Source: an uncultured Lutibacter sp. (GTDB lineage Bacteria > Bacteroidota > Bacteroidia > Flavobacteriales > Flavobacteriaceae). From it: a stretch of 64,000 nucleotides of DNA. Under the pieces are notes generated by a model. The model searched no databases. It was not told the DNA's origin and saw only the letters and a list, made by a program, of their open reading frames with translations. The translations under genes and the position numbers were made by a program. The stretch covers positions 62,001 through 126,000 of the forward strand of contig NZ_CANLRG010000002.1 of NCBI RefSeq assembly GCF_947493565.1, written 5' to 3'. Each line of letters opens with the position of its first letter. Position 1 is the first letter of the stretch. Below, piece after piece: positions 47,297 through 56,212 of the stretch.

Positions 47297-50200
47297 ATGA
47301 AAAAACAATCAACAAATCAAAACCAGTCTTTTAACAGTCTGTTTTTATTGCTTTTTATGTTAGTAACGTTTGGGTTTACTTCCAATTCTTTTTCTCAAAG
47401 CATTAGAGTAAATGGAACGATAACTGACACTGCAGGAGTCCCATTTCCTGGGGCAACAGTTACTATTAAAAGTAATCAATCTATTGGTGTACAATCTGAC
47501 TTTGAAGGAAACTATTCAATTGAAGTTCCTAATAAAGAAACAGTATTGGTTTACAGTTATTTAGGATATATTACGCAAGAAATTACCGTAGGAAACCAAA
47601 CAACAATAAATGTTTCTTTATTAGAAGGTGCAGAAAATTTAGATGAAGTAATAGTTATTGGTTATGGAACTCAAAAAAAGAGTGATGTAACTGGAGCTAT
47701 TGGTCAGGTTAAAGGAGATGATTTAACTCAAGTTGTAACTACAGAACCTATGGATGCTTTACAAGGTAAAGTAGCTGGTGTTAGTGTTACTTCATCTTCA
47801 GGTAGTCCAGGTTCAGCTGCTGAAATTATGATTAGAGGGGTGGGTAGTTTTGGAAACAATCAACCATTATATATTGTTGATGGCGTTCAATCTGACTCCT
47901 ATTTTTTAGATGCCAATAATATTGCATCAATTGAAGTTTTAAAAGATGCTGCATCTGGTGCAATTTATGGTACAAGAGCAGCTAATGGAGTTATTATTAT
48001 TACTACTAAAAAAGGAAAAATAGGAAAGCCTTCAGTTAATATAGAAACTTCATATAGCATGAATTCTGCAAGAAATAAAATGAACGTTTTAGATGCTGAT
48101 GGTTATGTAAGTGTACATAAACAAATGTTTGAAAATGCTGGGGTTAGTTTACCAACGTATGTTCAAAATCCTCCTTCTGTCAATACTAATTGGGTTGATG
48201 AAACACATCAAAATGGAAATCTTTATTTGTTAAATGCGAGATTAAGTGGAGCTTCAGACTTTATAAATTATAGTGTAAGCGGAAATTATGCAAACGAAGA
48301 GGGTTTATTAATTGGCTCAGGGTTTTCAAAAAAAGGAATAAATGCTAATATTGGAATTACAAAAGAAAAATTAAAAGTTACAACAAAGCTTAATTATAGT
48401 GAAACAACTACCGATCCTTATAAGTTTTCTTTAAGAGAAACATATATGATCTCTCCATTAATTCCAATATATGATGAAACAAAACAATCTGGTTATGGTT
48501 ATAGAGATGGAGACATTCCCGATCATAGAAACCCAATTGGAGAAAATGATTTCCTTCGACAAAATCATACAAATTTGAAATACTTTTCTGGTAATGTGAA
48601 TGTTGGATACGAAATTATTGACGGTTTAAATATAAATGCAAACTTATCAATGTCTAATTTAAATAATTATACCTTTAATTTTCATGAACCATTTAGAGTA
48701 AGAGATGTCCAAGATACTGAATCTAGAGAATATTCATATGTTTCTGAATATATAAGTGAATTTCGTAGAATTAATCAAGAATATACCGCTAATTATAATT
48801 TTGAGGTAAAAAAGAACATCTTTGATGTGTTAATTGGTTATCAAAGAATTTCTGAGCCTTTTAAAGAAACATTTACTCAAGGTGAAGGTTATAAATTTGA
48901 TGATGATGGAAATAAAATTCCTGCAATTATTTTAGACCCTAGCTTTAATACACTTAATGCTTTTAGTGATGGAACTTATACAGCAAGTGGTACAAATGCA
49001 GAATATGCCTTAGTTTCATATTTTGGGAGAATCAATTATTCTTTTGATAATAAATATTTAGTTCAAGCTAGCATTCGTAGAGATGGTAGTTCAAAATTTG
49101 GACAAAATAATAAATATGGCGTTTTTCCTTCATTTGCTATGGGATGGAAAATCACAGAAGAAAACTTTATGAAAAACCAAGATTTTGTTGACTTTTTAAA
49201 ATTAAGATTAAGTTGGGGACAGGCAGGTAATGATAGTGCTTTAGGTTATTATGATTATGTTGCTTTAATAAGTCAAGGAAAAAGTCAAGATGACGGTGGT
49301 TATGTATTTGGAATGCCTCAAACCTCTTTTTTAGGAAGTATTGCTAGAGATTTACAAAATGATGATTTACAGTGGGAAACAAATACTTCATCAAACTTTG
49401 GACTTGATTTTGCTTTTTTAGAAAATAAATTTAAAGGATCAATGAACTACTATAATAGTAAAACAGCTGATTTATTAATTACTAAAATTGTGTCACCATC
49501 AGCTGGAATTAATAGCCCAGTGATCAATGTTGGTGAGTTTGTAAATAATGGATTTGAATTTGAGTTAGGATATTACAATAACTACAATGAGTTTAACTAT
49601 AGTGTCTTTGCAACTTTAACCACAATACATAGTGAAGTAACTAAATTGAGCAGTGATGATCAAGTATTATATGGTGTAGGTTTAAAATATGGCTCCGACC
49701 ATTTTGTAAACCAAACAAAAGTTGGTTACGAACCAGGCGCATTTTTTATGCCAACTTCCTTAGGAATTTTTCAAAATCAAGCAGAAATTGATGCACATAG
49801 TTTAAATGGAAATTTAATTCAACCTGATGCTGCTCCAGGTGATCTTAAATTTGAAGATATTAATAATGATGGTGTTATAAATGATGATGACGCTGTTTAT
49901 CAAGGAACTGCAATACCAAAATTTGAGTATAGTTTAAATTTAACTGCCGACTATAAAGGTTTTGATTTTACCGTCTTTTTACAAGGTGTGGGTGGAAATA
50001 AAATTTATAACGGAAATAGTTTTGAATTGTTAGGAATGGACAGTGGAAGAAACTTTAGAACCGAAACATTAAATGCCTGGACACCAACAAACACAAACAC
50101 AAATATTCCAAGAGCAGTTTTAGGTGATCCCAATTTAAATACTCGAGCTTCAACACGCTTTTTAGAAAATGGCTCATATTTAAGATTTAAAACGTTACAA

Positions 50201-50407
50201 GTGGGTTATTCTTTGAATTCAAAAGTATTAGAAAATTCTTTTATAAATAAATTAAGAGTATATGCAACAGGTCAAAATCTAATTACAATAACAGATTATA
50301 AAGGCCTAGACCCAGAAATAGGAGGCAGTATTTTGTCAAGAGGAATTGATAGATCTCTTTATCCAAAATATAAGTCTGTAATTTTTGGATTGCAACTTCA
50401 ATTTTAA
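47297..50407 (+). CDS. SusC/RagA TonB-dependent transporter
   Basis: A 1036-residue outer-membrane transporter without an STN domain. After a signal peptide (FLLLFMLVTFGFTSNSFSQ) comes the carboxypeptidase-regulatory-like domain (about 36-115, VNGTITDTAGVPFPGATVTI), then the plug with DEVIVIGYGTQKKSDVTGAI near 122 and DAASGAIYGTRAANGVIII near 220, and the barrel ending in FGLQLQF. The ATG at 47297 is taken because it starts the signal peptide; the frame opens 20 codons earlier. Lacking an STN domain, it should not signal through FecR, consistent with the TPR/LuxR regulator next door. It forms a pair with the susD gene 17 bases downstream. Confidence 0.95.
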   Translation: MKKQSTNQNQSFNSLFLLLFMLVTFGFTSNSFSQSIRVNGTITDTAGVPFPGATVTIKSNQSIGVQSDFEGNYSIEVPNKETVLVYSYLGYITQEITVGNQTTINVSLLEGAENLDEVIVIGYGTQKKSDVTGAIGQVKGDDLTQVVTTEPMDALQGKVAGVSVTSSSGSPGSAAEIMIRGVGSFGNNQPLYIVDGVQSDSYFLDANNIASIEVLKDAASGAIYGTRAANGVIIITTKKGKIGKPSVNIETSYSMNSARNKMNVLDADGYVSVHKQMFENAGVSLPTYVQNPPSVNTNWVDETHQNGNLYLLNARLSGASDFINYSVSGNYANEEGLLIGSGFSKKGINANIGITKEKLKVTTKLNYSETTTDPYKFSLRETYMISPLIPIYDETKQSGYGYRDGDIPDHRNPIGENDFLRQNHTNLKYFSGNVNVGYEIIDGLNINANLSMSNLNNYTFNFHEPFRVRDVQDTESREYSYVSEYISEFRRINQEYTANYNFEVKKNIFDVLIGYQRISEPFKETFTQGEGYKFDDDGNKIPAIILDPSFNTLNAFSDGTYTASGTNAEYALVSYFGRINYSFDNKYLVQASIRRDGSSKFGQNNKYGVFPSFAMGWKITEENFMKNQDFVDFLKLRLSWGQAGNDSALGYYDYVALISQGKSQDDGGYVFGMPQTSFLGSIARDLQNDDLQWETNTSSNFGLDFAFLENKFKGSMNYYNSKTADLLITKIVSPSAGINSPVINVGEFVNNGFEFELGYYNNYNEFNYSVFATLTTIHSEVTKLSSDDQVLYGVGLKYGSDHFVNQTKVGYEPGAFFMPTSLGIFQNQAEIDAHSLNGNLIQPDAAPGDLKFEDINNDGVINDDDAVYQGTAIPKFEYSLNLTADYKGFDFTVFLQGVGGNKIYNGNSFELLGMDSGRNFRTETLNAWTPTNTNTNIPRAVLGDPNLNTRASTRFLENGSYLRFKTLQVGYSLNSKVLENSFINKLRVYATGQNLITITDYKGLDPEIGGSILSRGIDRSLYPKYKSVIFGLQLQF

Positions 50408-50424
50408 CCTAAAAAATTAATCAC

Positions 50425-51978
50425 ATGAAAAATATATATAGAATCGCTATAATTCCATTTTTATTAATAGCCTTCTCATCTTGTAATGATGATGAGTTTT
50501 TAAATCAATCGCCTCCTGATAAGCTTACATCTTCAAGTTTCTGGAGAAATGTTGAAGATGCAGAATCAGGTTTAACCGCAGCATATTCAGAATTAGAATC
50601 AAGAAGTAACTTTTGGGATGGATGGCAAGAAGGTAGACCTGTAGTCGAATATTTTAGATCTGATTATGCTTTACCAGGACCTGATGCTACAAATTATGGA
50701 CACTGGATGTCTATGTTTAATTTTACTTATACAAACGGGCATACCTTTATTGATGTGTTATGGAAAACCAATTACAAAGGTTTAAACTTTGCCAACCAAG
50801 TAATTACTAAAGTTAATAAAATGACCTCCGAACAAATTTCCGACGCCGATAAAAAACAAATCATTGGTGAAGCTACTTTCTTAAGAGGATATTACCATTT
50901 TAAGTTACTTACACTATTCAATCAAATAATTATTAGAGACGAATTAATTTCACAAGAAACTTTAGACAAACCATTATCTACAAGACCTGAGGCTTGGAAT
51001 ATGATTATTACAGATTTTACAGCAGCATCAACAATGCTGTCGGAAACAAATGAAGTAGATAAATTAGGTAGAGCTACCAAAGGCGCAGCTTTAGCCTACT
51101 TAGGAAAAGCATATTTACATAAAGCCGGAGATGCTTCATCATCAGAAAGTACTGATTTTGAAAATGCTGCAAACGCTCTTAAACAATTAGTAGTTGATAA
51201 AGTAGGTAATTACTCTTTAGAACCTAACTTTTTAAGTCTTTTTAATGGCGAAAATGAAAATAATAACGAATCTATTTTTGAATTGCAATTTAAAAGTGGA
51301 GATGCGTCTTCTTGGAATGCAACAAGACTTCATGCATTTGTAGGTGATTGGTGTATTGGAGGCTGGGGAGGTATAGAAGCTACAATGTCCTTAGTAAATG
51401 AGATGAAAAAAGAAGGCATGATAGCTACAAATGGATTGTATGATAATAGACTTTATGGTTCAGTTTATTTTAAAGACTCCTTTTATAATGATACGAATAC
51501 CAATGAAATGCAAGGAAGTACTTGGGATCTATTAATAAATGATACTTACGGATCTCCTAATGCAAAAGATCAAACTGCATACTTTAGAAAATGGTTGCCA
51601 AATTATGTTTGGAATAATTCTTATGTTGGAGTTAATGTTGTATTAATGCGCTATGCAGATGTTTTATTAATGTATGCTGAAGCACTTAATGAAATAGGTA
51701 ATACAGCAAATGCTATTACATATATAAATGAAGTTAGAGAAACTCATGGTCTAATGCCAGCCTTAACAATAAGCTCACAAAGTGAAGTTAAAGAACAAAT
51801 TATTCACGAAAGAACAATGGAATTAACACTTGAATCTACTCGATTTTTTGACTTAAGAAGATGGGGGATGTTAGACCAAGCAATGCAAGCTGCAGGAAGA
51901 AATAGTTTCAATAGTACTGAACATGCATATTTACCTGTACCACTAGTTGAAGTTCAATCAAATTCTAAAATCAATTAA
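50425..51978 (+). CDS. SusD/RagB-like surface lipoprotein
   Basis: A 517-residue lipoprotein (leader ends FSSC, cysteine 20). It shows SusD features: NQSPPDKLTSSSFWRNVEDA near 28, IIGEATFLRGYYHFKLL near 155, MRYADVLLMYAEALNEIGNT near 410 and ERTMELTLESTRFFDLRRWG near 465. It is the substrate-binding lid of the adjacent SusC. A strong terminator follows. The pair shares little with the SusD at 30372-31865 outside family motifs, so the two systems should handle different substrates. Confidence 0.94.
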   Translation: MKNIYRIAIIPFLLIAFSSCNDDEFLNQSPPDKLTSSSFWRNVEDAESGLTAAYSELESRSNFWDGWQEGRPVVEYFRSDYALPGPDATNYGHWMSMFNFTYTNGHTFIDVLWKTNYKGLNFANQVITKVNKMTSEQISDADKKQIIGEATFLRGYYHFKLLTLFNQIIIRDELISQETLDKPLSTRPEAWNMIITDFTAASTMLSETNEVDKLGRATKGAALAYLGKAYLHKAGDASSSESTDFENAANALKQLVVDKVGNYSLEPNFLSLFNGENENNNESIFELQFKSGDASSWNATRLHAFVGDWCIGGWGGIEATMSLVNEMKKEGMIATNGLYDNRLYGSVYFKDSFYNDTNTNEMQGSTWDLLINDTYGSPNAKDQTAYFRKWLPNYVWNNSYVGVNVVLMRYADVLLMYAEALNEIGNTANAITYINEVRETHGLMPALTISSQSEVKEQIIHERTMELTLESTRFFDLRRWGMLDQAMQAAGRNSFNSTEHAYLPVPLVEVQSNSKIN

Positions 51979-52010
51979 ACCTTTAGAGTGCAAATTTAAT
52001 TGTATCCATT

Positions 52011-52048
52011 AATTGAAAAGACCCCAGTCAGTTGGGGTCTTTTCAATT
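52011..52048 (+). terminator. intrinsic terminator after susD
   Basis: A perfect 16-bp stem (aattgaaaagacccca at 52011-52026 with 52033-52048) around a 6-nt loop, with the T-rich tract within the descending arm. Confidence 0.85.
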
Positions 52049-52142
52049 AAGAAAAATATTTCAGCAATTTAATTTTATAAGTTCAAGAATATCTTAATTT
52101 TTTTGATAACAATACGGTAACAAAAATTAGAAAAAAAGCATT

Positions 52143-52223
52143 AAAAAAGGAAAACAAAATAAGGTTAATTTTATAGATATACTGAATATCAACTACTTAA
52201 CACTTTATTTGTTTTCCTTTTTT
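52143..52223 (-). repeat. long-armed inverted repeat downstream of tRNA-Leu
   Basis: aaaaaaggaaaacaaa (52143-52158) pairs with 52208-52223 (16 bp perfect) across a 49-base loop. On the minus strand it starts 9 bases past the tRNA 3' end and is followed by another T-run, so it probably ends the tRNA transcript. Confidence 0.6.
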
Positions 52224-52231
52224 TATTATAG

Positions 52232-52313
52232 TACCTCGAGTGGGAATCGAACCCACACTCCCGAAAGAACTGGATTTTGAATCCAGCGCGTCTACCAATT
52301 CCGCCATCGAGGC
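52232..52313 (-). tRNA. tRNA-Leu (anticodon CAA)
   Basis: 82 bases on the minus strand. The acceptor arm gcctcga/tcgaggt (with a G-T first pair) and D-arm start gcggaattggtagacgcg are clear. The anticodon arm is ctgga-ttcaaaa-tccag with anticodon CAA, followed by a class II variable arm and the T arm gtggg-ttcgatt-cccac. The discriminator base is A; CCA is not encoded. It reads UUG codons. Confidence 0.95.
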
Positions 52314-52329
52314 TATTCAAATTGGTGTG

Positions 52330-52337
52330 CAAATTTA
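52330..52337 (-). promoter_or_regulatory. tRNA-Leu -7 promoter box (TAAATTTG)
   Basis: Minus strand, 16 bases ahead of the tRNA 5' end. The flanks (TTTAAATTTGCAC) repeat those of the prs promoter 70 bases away. Confidence 0.65.
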
Positions 52338-52401
52338 AAAAAAAATTCCATCTAAAACATAAAAACTTATCGAAGTTCTATAATTACTGCTCAAATAATT
52401 T

Positions 52402-52409
52402 TAAATTTG
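52402..52409 (+). promoter_or_regulatory. prs -7 promoter box (TAAATTTG)
   Basis: Plus strand, 51 bases before the prs ATG. Divergent to the tRNA promoter and nearly identical in sequence. Confidence 0.6.
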
Positions 52410-52460
52410 CACGCAACAAACAACAACACAATACAAACTTATTAAATAACACAACTAAAA

Positions 52461-53402
52461 ATGGGAAGCTCACAATTAGAACCTAAAATTTTTGCCTGTT
52501 CACAAAGTAAAGAATTAGCTGAAAAAATAGCCAAAAGCTATGGTGTAAAACTTGGAAACGTAGTAGTTTCACGCTTTAGCGATGGTGAATTTCAGCCTGC
52601 TTTTGTAGAATCAGTTAGAGGAAGAAGAGTTTTTATAATAGGTTCAACATTTCCAACAGCTGATAATTTAATGGAAATGTTACTAATGTTAGATGCTGCT
52701 AAAAGAGCATCCGCTAGACATATTACAGCTGTTATTCCTTATTTTGGATGGGCACGACAAGATAGAAAAGACCAACCTCGAGTGGCTATTGGGGCTAAAT
52801 TGGTAGCTAATTTAATTCAAACTGCTGGAGCTACAAGAATAATGACAATGGATTTACATGCAGATCAAATACAAGGGTTTTTTGAAAAACCTGTTGATCA
52901 TTTATTTGCTTCAACCATTTTTCTTCCTCATGTTAAAAAATTAAATTTAGAAAACATAACCATTGCATCACCTGATATGGGTGGTTCAAAAAGAGCTTAT
53001 GCTTATTCAAAATACCTAGAAAGTGAGGTTGTAATATGCTACAAACAACGTTTAAAAGCTAATGTTATTAGTACAATGGAATTAATTGGTGATGTAAAAG
53101 ATCGCCATGTAATATTAGTTGATGATATGATTGATACTGGAGGTACTTTAACCAAAGCTGCAGATTTAATGATGGAAAAAGGAGCACTTAGTGTAAGAGC
53201 AATATGTACACATCCTATACTTTCTGGTAACGCTTACGAACATATTGAAAAGTCTAAATTACTAGAACTTATTGTTTCTGATACAATTCCGTTAAAAAAG
53301 CAGAGTTCTAAAATAAAAGTTGTATCTTGCGCCCCTTTATTCGCAGATGTGATGCATAAAGTCCAAGACAATACATCCATAAGCGGACAATTTTTAATGT
53401 AA
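52461..53402 (+). CDS. prs: ribose-phosphate pyrophosphokinase
   Basis: A 313-residue cytoplasmic PRPP synthetase making PRPP from ribose-5-phosphate and ATP. Motifs: VVSRFSDGEFQPAFVESVRG near 33-52, PYFGWARQDRKDQPR near 93, the metal site DLHADQIQGFF near 130, the flexible-loop region SPDMGGSKRAYAYSK near 172 and the PRPP loop VILVDDMIDTGGTLTKA near 217. rplY starts 21 bases downstream and is probably cotranscribed. Confidence 0.97.
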   Translation: MGSSQLEPKIFACSQSKELAEKIAKSYGVKLGNVVVSRFSDGEFQPAFVESVRGRRVFIIGSTFPTADNLMEMLLMLDAAKRASARHITAVIPYFGWARQDRKDQPRVAIGAKLVANLIQTAGATRIMTMDLHADQIQGFFEKPVDHLFASTIFLPHVKKLNLENITIASPDMGGSKRAYAYSKYLESEVVICYKQRLKANVISTMELIGDVKDRHVILVDDMIDTGGTLTKAADLMMEKGALSVRAICTHPILSGNAYEHIEKSKLLELIVSDTIPLKKQSSKIKVVSCAPLFADVMHKVQDNTSISGQFLM

Positions 53403-53423
53403 ATAATTAATAAATAAATATAA

Positions 53424-54035
53424 ATGAAATCAATTACAATCACAGGATCTAAAAGAGAAAGCGTGGGTAAAGTTGCAACTAAAGCCTTACGTAATGCTGG
53501 AAAGGTACCTTGCGTGTTATACGGAGGGGATAAACCACTACACTTTTCAGCGGATGAAATTTCATTCAAGAATTTAGTGTACACTCCAAATGTATACACT
53601 GCAACGATTGAATTAGAAGGTGTTACCTACAATGCTATTTTACAAGACATTCAATTTCACCCAGTAACAGACAAAATTTTACATGTTGATTTTTACCAAT
53701 TATTTGATGATAAATTGGTAACTATGAATATTCCTGTAAGATTAGTTGGAGTATCTCCAGGTGTTATTAATGGTGGTTCTTTACGTTTTGCAATGCGTAA
53801 ATTAAGTGTTAGAGCATTGCCTGCAGATTTACCAGACTTTATTAACGCTGATATTTCTAAATTAAAAATTGGAAGCAAATTAACAGTTGCTGAATTAGCA
53901 CAAGACAATTTATCAATTCTACATCCTGAAAGCAGTGTTGTAGTTCAAGTTAGAACTTCTCGTAGTGCTGTTTCCACAAATGATGAGGAAGATGAAGAAG
54001 GTGAAGAAACTGCAACTGAAGAAGCTACAGAATAA
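53424..54035 (+). CDS. rplY: 50S ribosomal protein L25 (Ctc form)
   Basis: A 203-residue protein with the N-terminal L25 domain binding 5S rRNA (about 1-92, [37 protein letters not shown]) and the C-terminal Ctc/TL5 beta domain (about 98-185, [20 protein letters not shown]), followed by an acidic tail ([17 protein letters not shown]). The prs-rplY-pth order is common in bacteria. A terminator follows. Confidence 0.95.
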   Translation: MKSITITGSKRESVGKVATKALRNAGKVPCVLYGGDKPLHFSADEISFKNLVYTPNVYTATIELEGVTYNAILQDIQFHPVTDKILHVDFYQLFDDKLVTMNIPVRLVGVSPGVINGGSLRFAMRKLSVRALPADLPDFINADISKLKIGSKLTVAELAQDNLSILHPESSVVVQVRTSRSAVSTNDEEDEEGEETATEEATE

Positions 54036-54056
54036 CATTCTTACTTTTAAATTAAC

Positions 54057-54090
54057 AAAAGCGTTGCAATTAATTGCAACGCTTTTTTCT
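54057..54090 (+). terminator. intrinsic terminator after rplY
   Basis: An uninterrupted palindrome, gcgttgcaatt (54061-54071) with aattgcaacgc (54072-54082), flanked by A and T runs. Confidence 0.88.
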
Positions 54091-54117
54091 TTTTATTCAA
54101 ACCACTTCTTTTTTTAG

Positions 54118-54125
54118 TACTTTTG
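54118..54125 (+). promoter_or_regulatory. candidate pth -7 box (TACTTTTG)
   Basis: TAnnTTTG just 5 bases before the ATG at 54130. If used, transcription would begin at about that ATG, favouring the internal start at 54196. Confidence 0.4.
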
Positions 54126-54129
54126 CACC

Positions 54130-54762
54130 ATGTACTTTAAACGTGTAATACAATTATTATTCGGTTCAATAAAAGACGAATCAACTATTAATGATATGAA
54201 AAAATTTCTAATTGTTGGCCTAGGAAATATTGGAGAAAAATATGATGAAACTCGTCATAATATTGGGTTTAAAATTTTAGACAAGTTAGCTTTAAATGAA
54301 TCCATAAATTTTGAAAGTGAAAAATTGGGAGCTATCGCAAAATTTAGATTTAAAGGAAGAACATTTATATTATTAAAACCTTCAACCTATATGAATTTAA
54401 GTGGAAAAGCTGTAAAATACTGGCTTACCAAAGAAAAAATTCCTTTAGAAAATTTATTGGTAATTTGTGACGACTTAAATTTAACTTTTGGAGCTATTAG
54501 ATTAAAAGGTAAAGGAAGCGATGGAGGTCATAATGGTTTAAAAGATATTCAAAACACATTACAAACCCAACAATATCCTCGATTTAGATTTGGTGTTGGA
54601 GCTGAGTTCTCTAAAGGACGACAAATTGATTATGTTATGGGAAATTGGAATGAAAATGAAGTTAAAGAACTTCCTGAACGTTTAGAAAAGTCTTGTGAGC
54701 TAATCAAATCTTTTGGTACAGCAGGCTTAAACAATACAATGAATACTTTTAATGGAAAATAA
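54130..54762 (+). CDS. pth: peptidyl-tRNA hydrolase
   Basis: Releases peptides from peptidyl-tRNA in the cytoplasm. Family motifs: VGLGNIGEKYDETRHNIGF (catalytic histidine in RHNIG), KPSTYMNLSGKAV, CDDLNLTFGAIRLKGKGSDG and GGHNGLKDI, ending in the VMGNW region. From the ATG at 54130 the product has 210 residues with a 22-residue N-terminal extension (MYFKRVIQLLFGSIKDE). From the ATG at 54196 it has 188 residues, the usual length. The promoter box favours 54196; I also recall similar extensions in related annotations, so the start is undecided. Confidence 0.95.
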   Translation: MYFKRVIQLLFGSIKDESTINDMKKFLIVGLGNIGEKYDETRHNIGFKILDKLALNESINFESEKLGAIAKFRFKGRTFILLKPSTYMNLSGKAVKYWLTKEKIPLENLLVICDDLNLTFGAIRLKGKGSDGGHNGLKDIQNTLQTQQYPRFRFGVGAEFSKGRQIDYVMGNWNENEVKELPERLEKSCELIKSFGTAGLNNTMNTFNGK

Positions 54763-54777
54763 TTAAGCTATTAAGTT

Positions 54778-55233
54778 TTAACTTTGATCATTTGCATACC
54801 ACTCAGCATGTGAACTTCCTGTTTCTTGTAATTTTAAAGAATGAAGTTTGATATTATTTGGCAACCTATTTTTAATTTTTTTGGCAAAATCAACTAGCAT
54901 CATTTCGCTCGTTGGTTGATAATCCACTAAAATAACATTATGCCCTCTTTTTTCTAATTCATTGGCTAGTTCAATGTGAGGAGTATTTTTATTAAATACC
55001 GTAGCATGATCAAATTTATCGACAATTTCAGAAGCAACAATTTTTTTTAAATCTCCAAAATCTATAACCATTCCGTACTTAACATTTGATGTATCATTAA
55101 TTGGGATTCCAATTACCGTGACAGATAATTTATAACTATGTCCGTGCACATTTTTACATTTACCATCATATCCGTATAGTGCATGACCCGTTTCAAAATC
55201 AAATTGTTTAGTTATTCTAATTTTATTATTCAT
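54778..55233 (-). CDS. queD: 6-carboxytetrahydropterin synthase / QueD-like protein
   Basis: A 151-residue T-fold enzyme. Zinc histidines are visible in TGHALYGYDGKCKNVHGHSY (near 16-35), with the catalytic cysteine in GKCKNVHGH, DHATVFN near 86 and the pterin-binding glutamate in LQETGSSHAEWY near 133. In queuosine synthesis QueD makes 6-carboxytetrahydropterin from dihydroneopterin triphosphate; a PTPS-like role is possible. No other queuosine gene is in the window. It follows the small membrane protein on the same strand by 27 bases. Confidence 0.9.
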   Translation of the reverse strand: MNNKIRITKQFDFETGHALYGYDGKCKNVHGHSYKLSVTVIGIPINDTSNVKYGMVIDFGDLKKIVASEIVDKFDHATVFNKNTPHIELANELEKRGHNVILVDYQPTSEMMLVDFAKKIKNRLPNNIKLHSLKLQETGSSHAEWYANDQS

Positions 55234-55260
55234 TGCTTTTCAGCTTTAAAAATTCATTTA

Positions 55261-55446
55261 TTAATCATCCAAATCTTTTCTATTTTTAGCTTTATAATAT
55301 ATAAAATATGCTAAAGCTGCAAGTAATACAAAAGGTAGATATGTTCCTATTACAACACCTATTTCATAGCTACTATCTGGTGCATTTTTCATTTTTTCTT
55401 CAATGTCAACTTGTTGAACCAAAAGAAGTATCATTGATAATTTCAT
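55261..55446 (-). CDS. small single-pass membrane protein
   Basis: A 61-residue protein with one clear transmembrane helix (IGVVIGTYLPFVLLAALAYF, about 29-48) and a basic tail (YYKAKNRKDLDD). Its ATG overlaps the enoyl-CoA hydratase stop by 4 bases (ATGA), so it is translationally coupled, a good sign that it is real. The N-terminal hydrophobic stretch (MKLSMILLLVQQ) could be a signal peptide or second anchor. No family recognised. Confidence 0.7.
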   Translation of the reverse strand: MKLSMILLLVQQVDIEEKMKNAPDSSYEIGVVIGTYLPFVLLAALAYFIYYKAKNRKDLDD

Positions 55447-56201
55447 TGTTTTTTAAATTTTTGAAGTGCTGTTTTAGTAAATTCAGATAGTACTAAAGCA
55501 CCACTAGTTTTAGCTCTTTCTTCTAGTAAATGACCCCAATTTTCTGTTCCTTCCCATAACACTTTTTTCATTTCATACAATGCTTTTGGGTTGTAACTAG
55601 TAAGCTTTAATGATAAATTTTGAACTTCAGCATCTAATTCATTAATAGATTCAAAAACTTTTGCAAATAACCCTTTTTCTTTTGCCCAATAGGCATTTTT
55701 CCAACTTGTAGCATCCAAAGTTAACTCACTTAAAGCAGCTATTCCAATTTTGCGTTCTACTATTGGAGCAATTACAAATGGTCCAATACCAATGGTAAGT
55801 TCAGATAGTTTAATAGAGGCTTGTTCTGTTGCAAAGCAGTAATCACAAGCAGCAGCTAAACCAACACCTCCACCTACAGCTTTTCCTTGTACACGACCTA
55901 TAATTAATTTTGAGCATGTACGCATTGCGTTTATTACATTGGCAAAGCCCATAAAAAAATGTTTTCCTTCTTCGTTGTTTTTAATAGCTATTAGTTCATC
56001 AAAAGAGGCACCTGCACAAAAAGTTTTTTCCTTCTCGCTTTTTAAAACAATTACTCGAACATCATCATTTAAACTTAATTCATTAAATGTAGTTGCTAAC
56101 CTTTTTAACAATTCACTTGGAAAAGAATTACTAGCAGGGTGATAAAACTCAACCGTTGCTATATTATTTTGAATATGCGTATATAAACTTCCGTTATTCA
56201 T
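55443..56201 (-). CDS. enoyl-CoA hydratase/isomerase family protein
   Basis: A 252-residue crotonase-fold protein. The oxyanion-hole strands are visible: FCAGASFDELIAI near 62 and GRVQGKAVGGGVGLAAACDY near 101. The residues at the two usual catalytic glutamate sites are not clearly conserved (ELTIGIGPFVIAPIV), so hydratase activity is uncertain. The ATG at 56201 is preferred over the TTG at 56210. It overlaps the downstream small gene and lies 11 bases after the MATE gene stop, so the GNAT-MATE-crotonase run may be one operon. Confidence 0.88.
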   Translation of the reverse strand: MNNGSLYTHIQNNIATVEFYHPASNSFPSELLKRLATTFNELSLNDDVRVIVLKSEKEKTFCAGASFDELIAIKNNEEGKHFFMGFANVINAMRTCSKLIIGRVQGKAVGGGVGLAAACDYCFATEQASIKLSELTIGIGPFVIAPIVERKIGIAALSELTLDATSWKNAYWAKEKGLFAKVFESINELDAEVQNLSLKLTSYNPKALYEMKKVLWEGTENWGHLLEERAKTSGALVLSEFTKTALQKFKKQ

Positions 56202-56212
56202 AGTGTTCAAAG

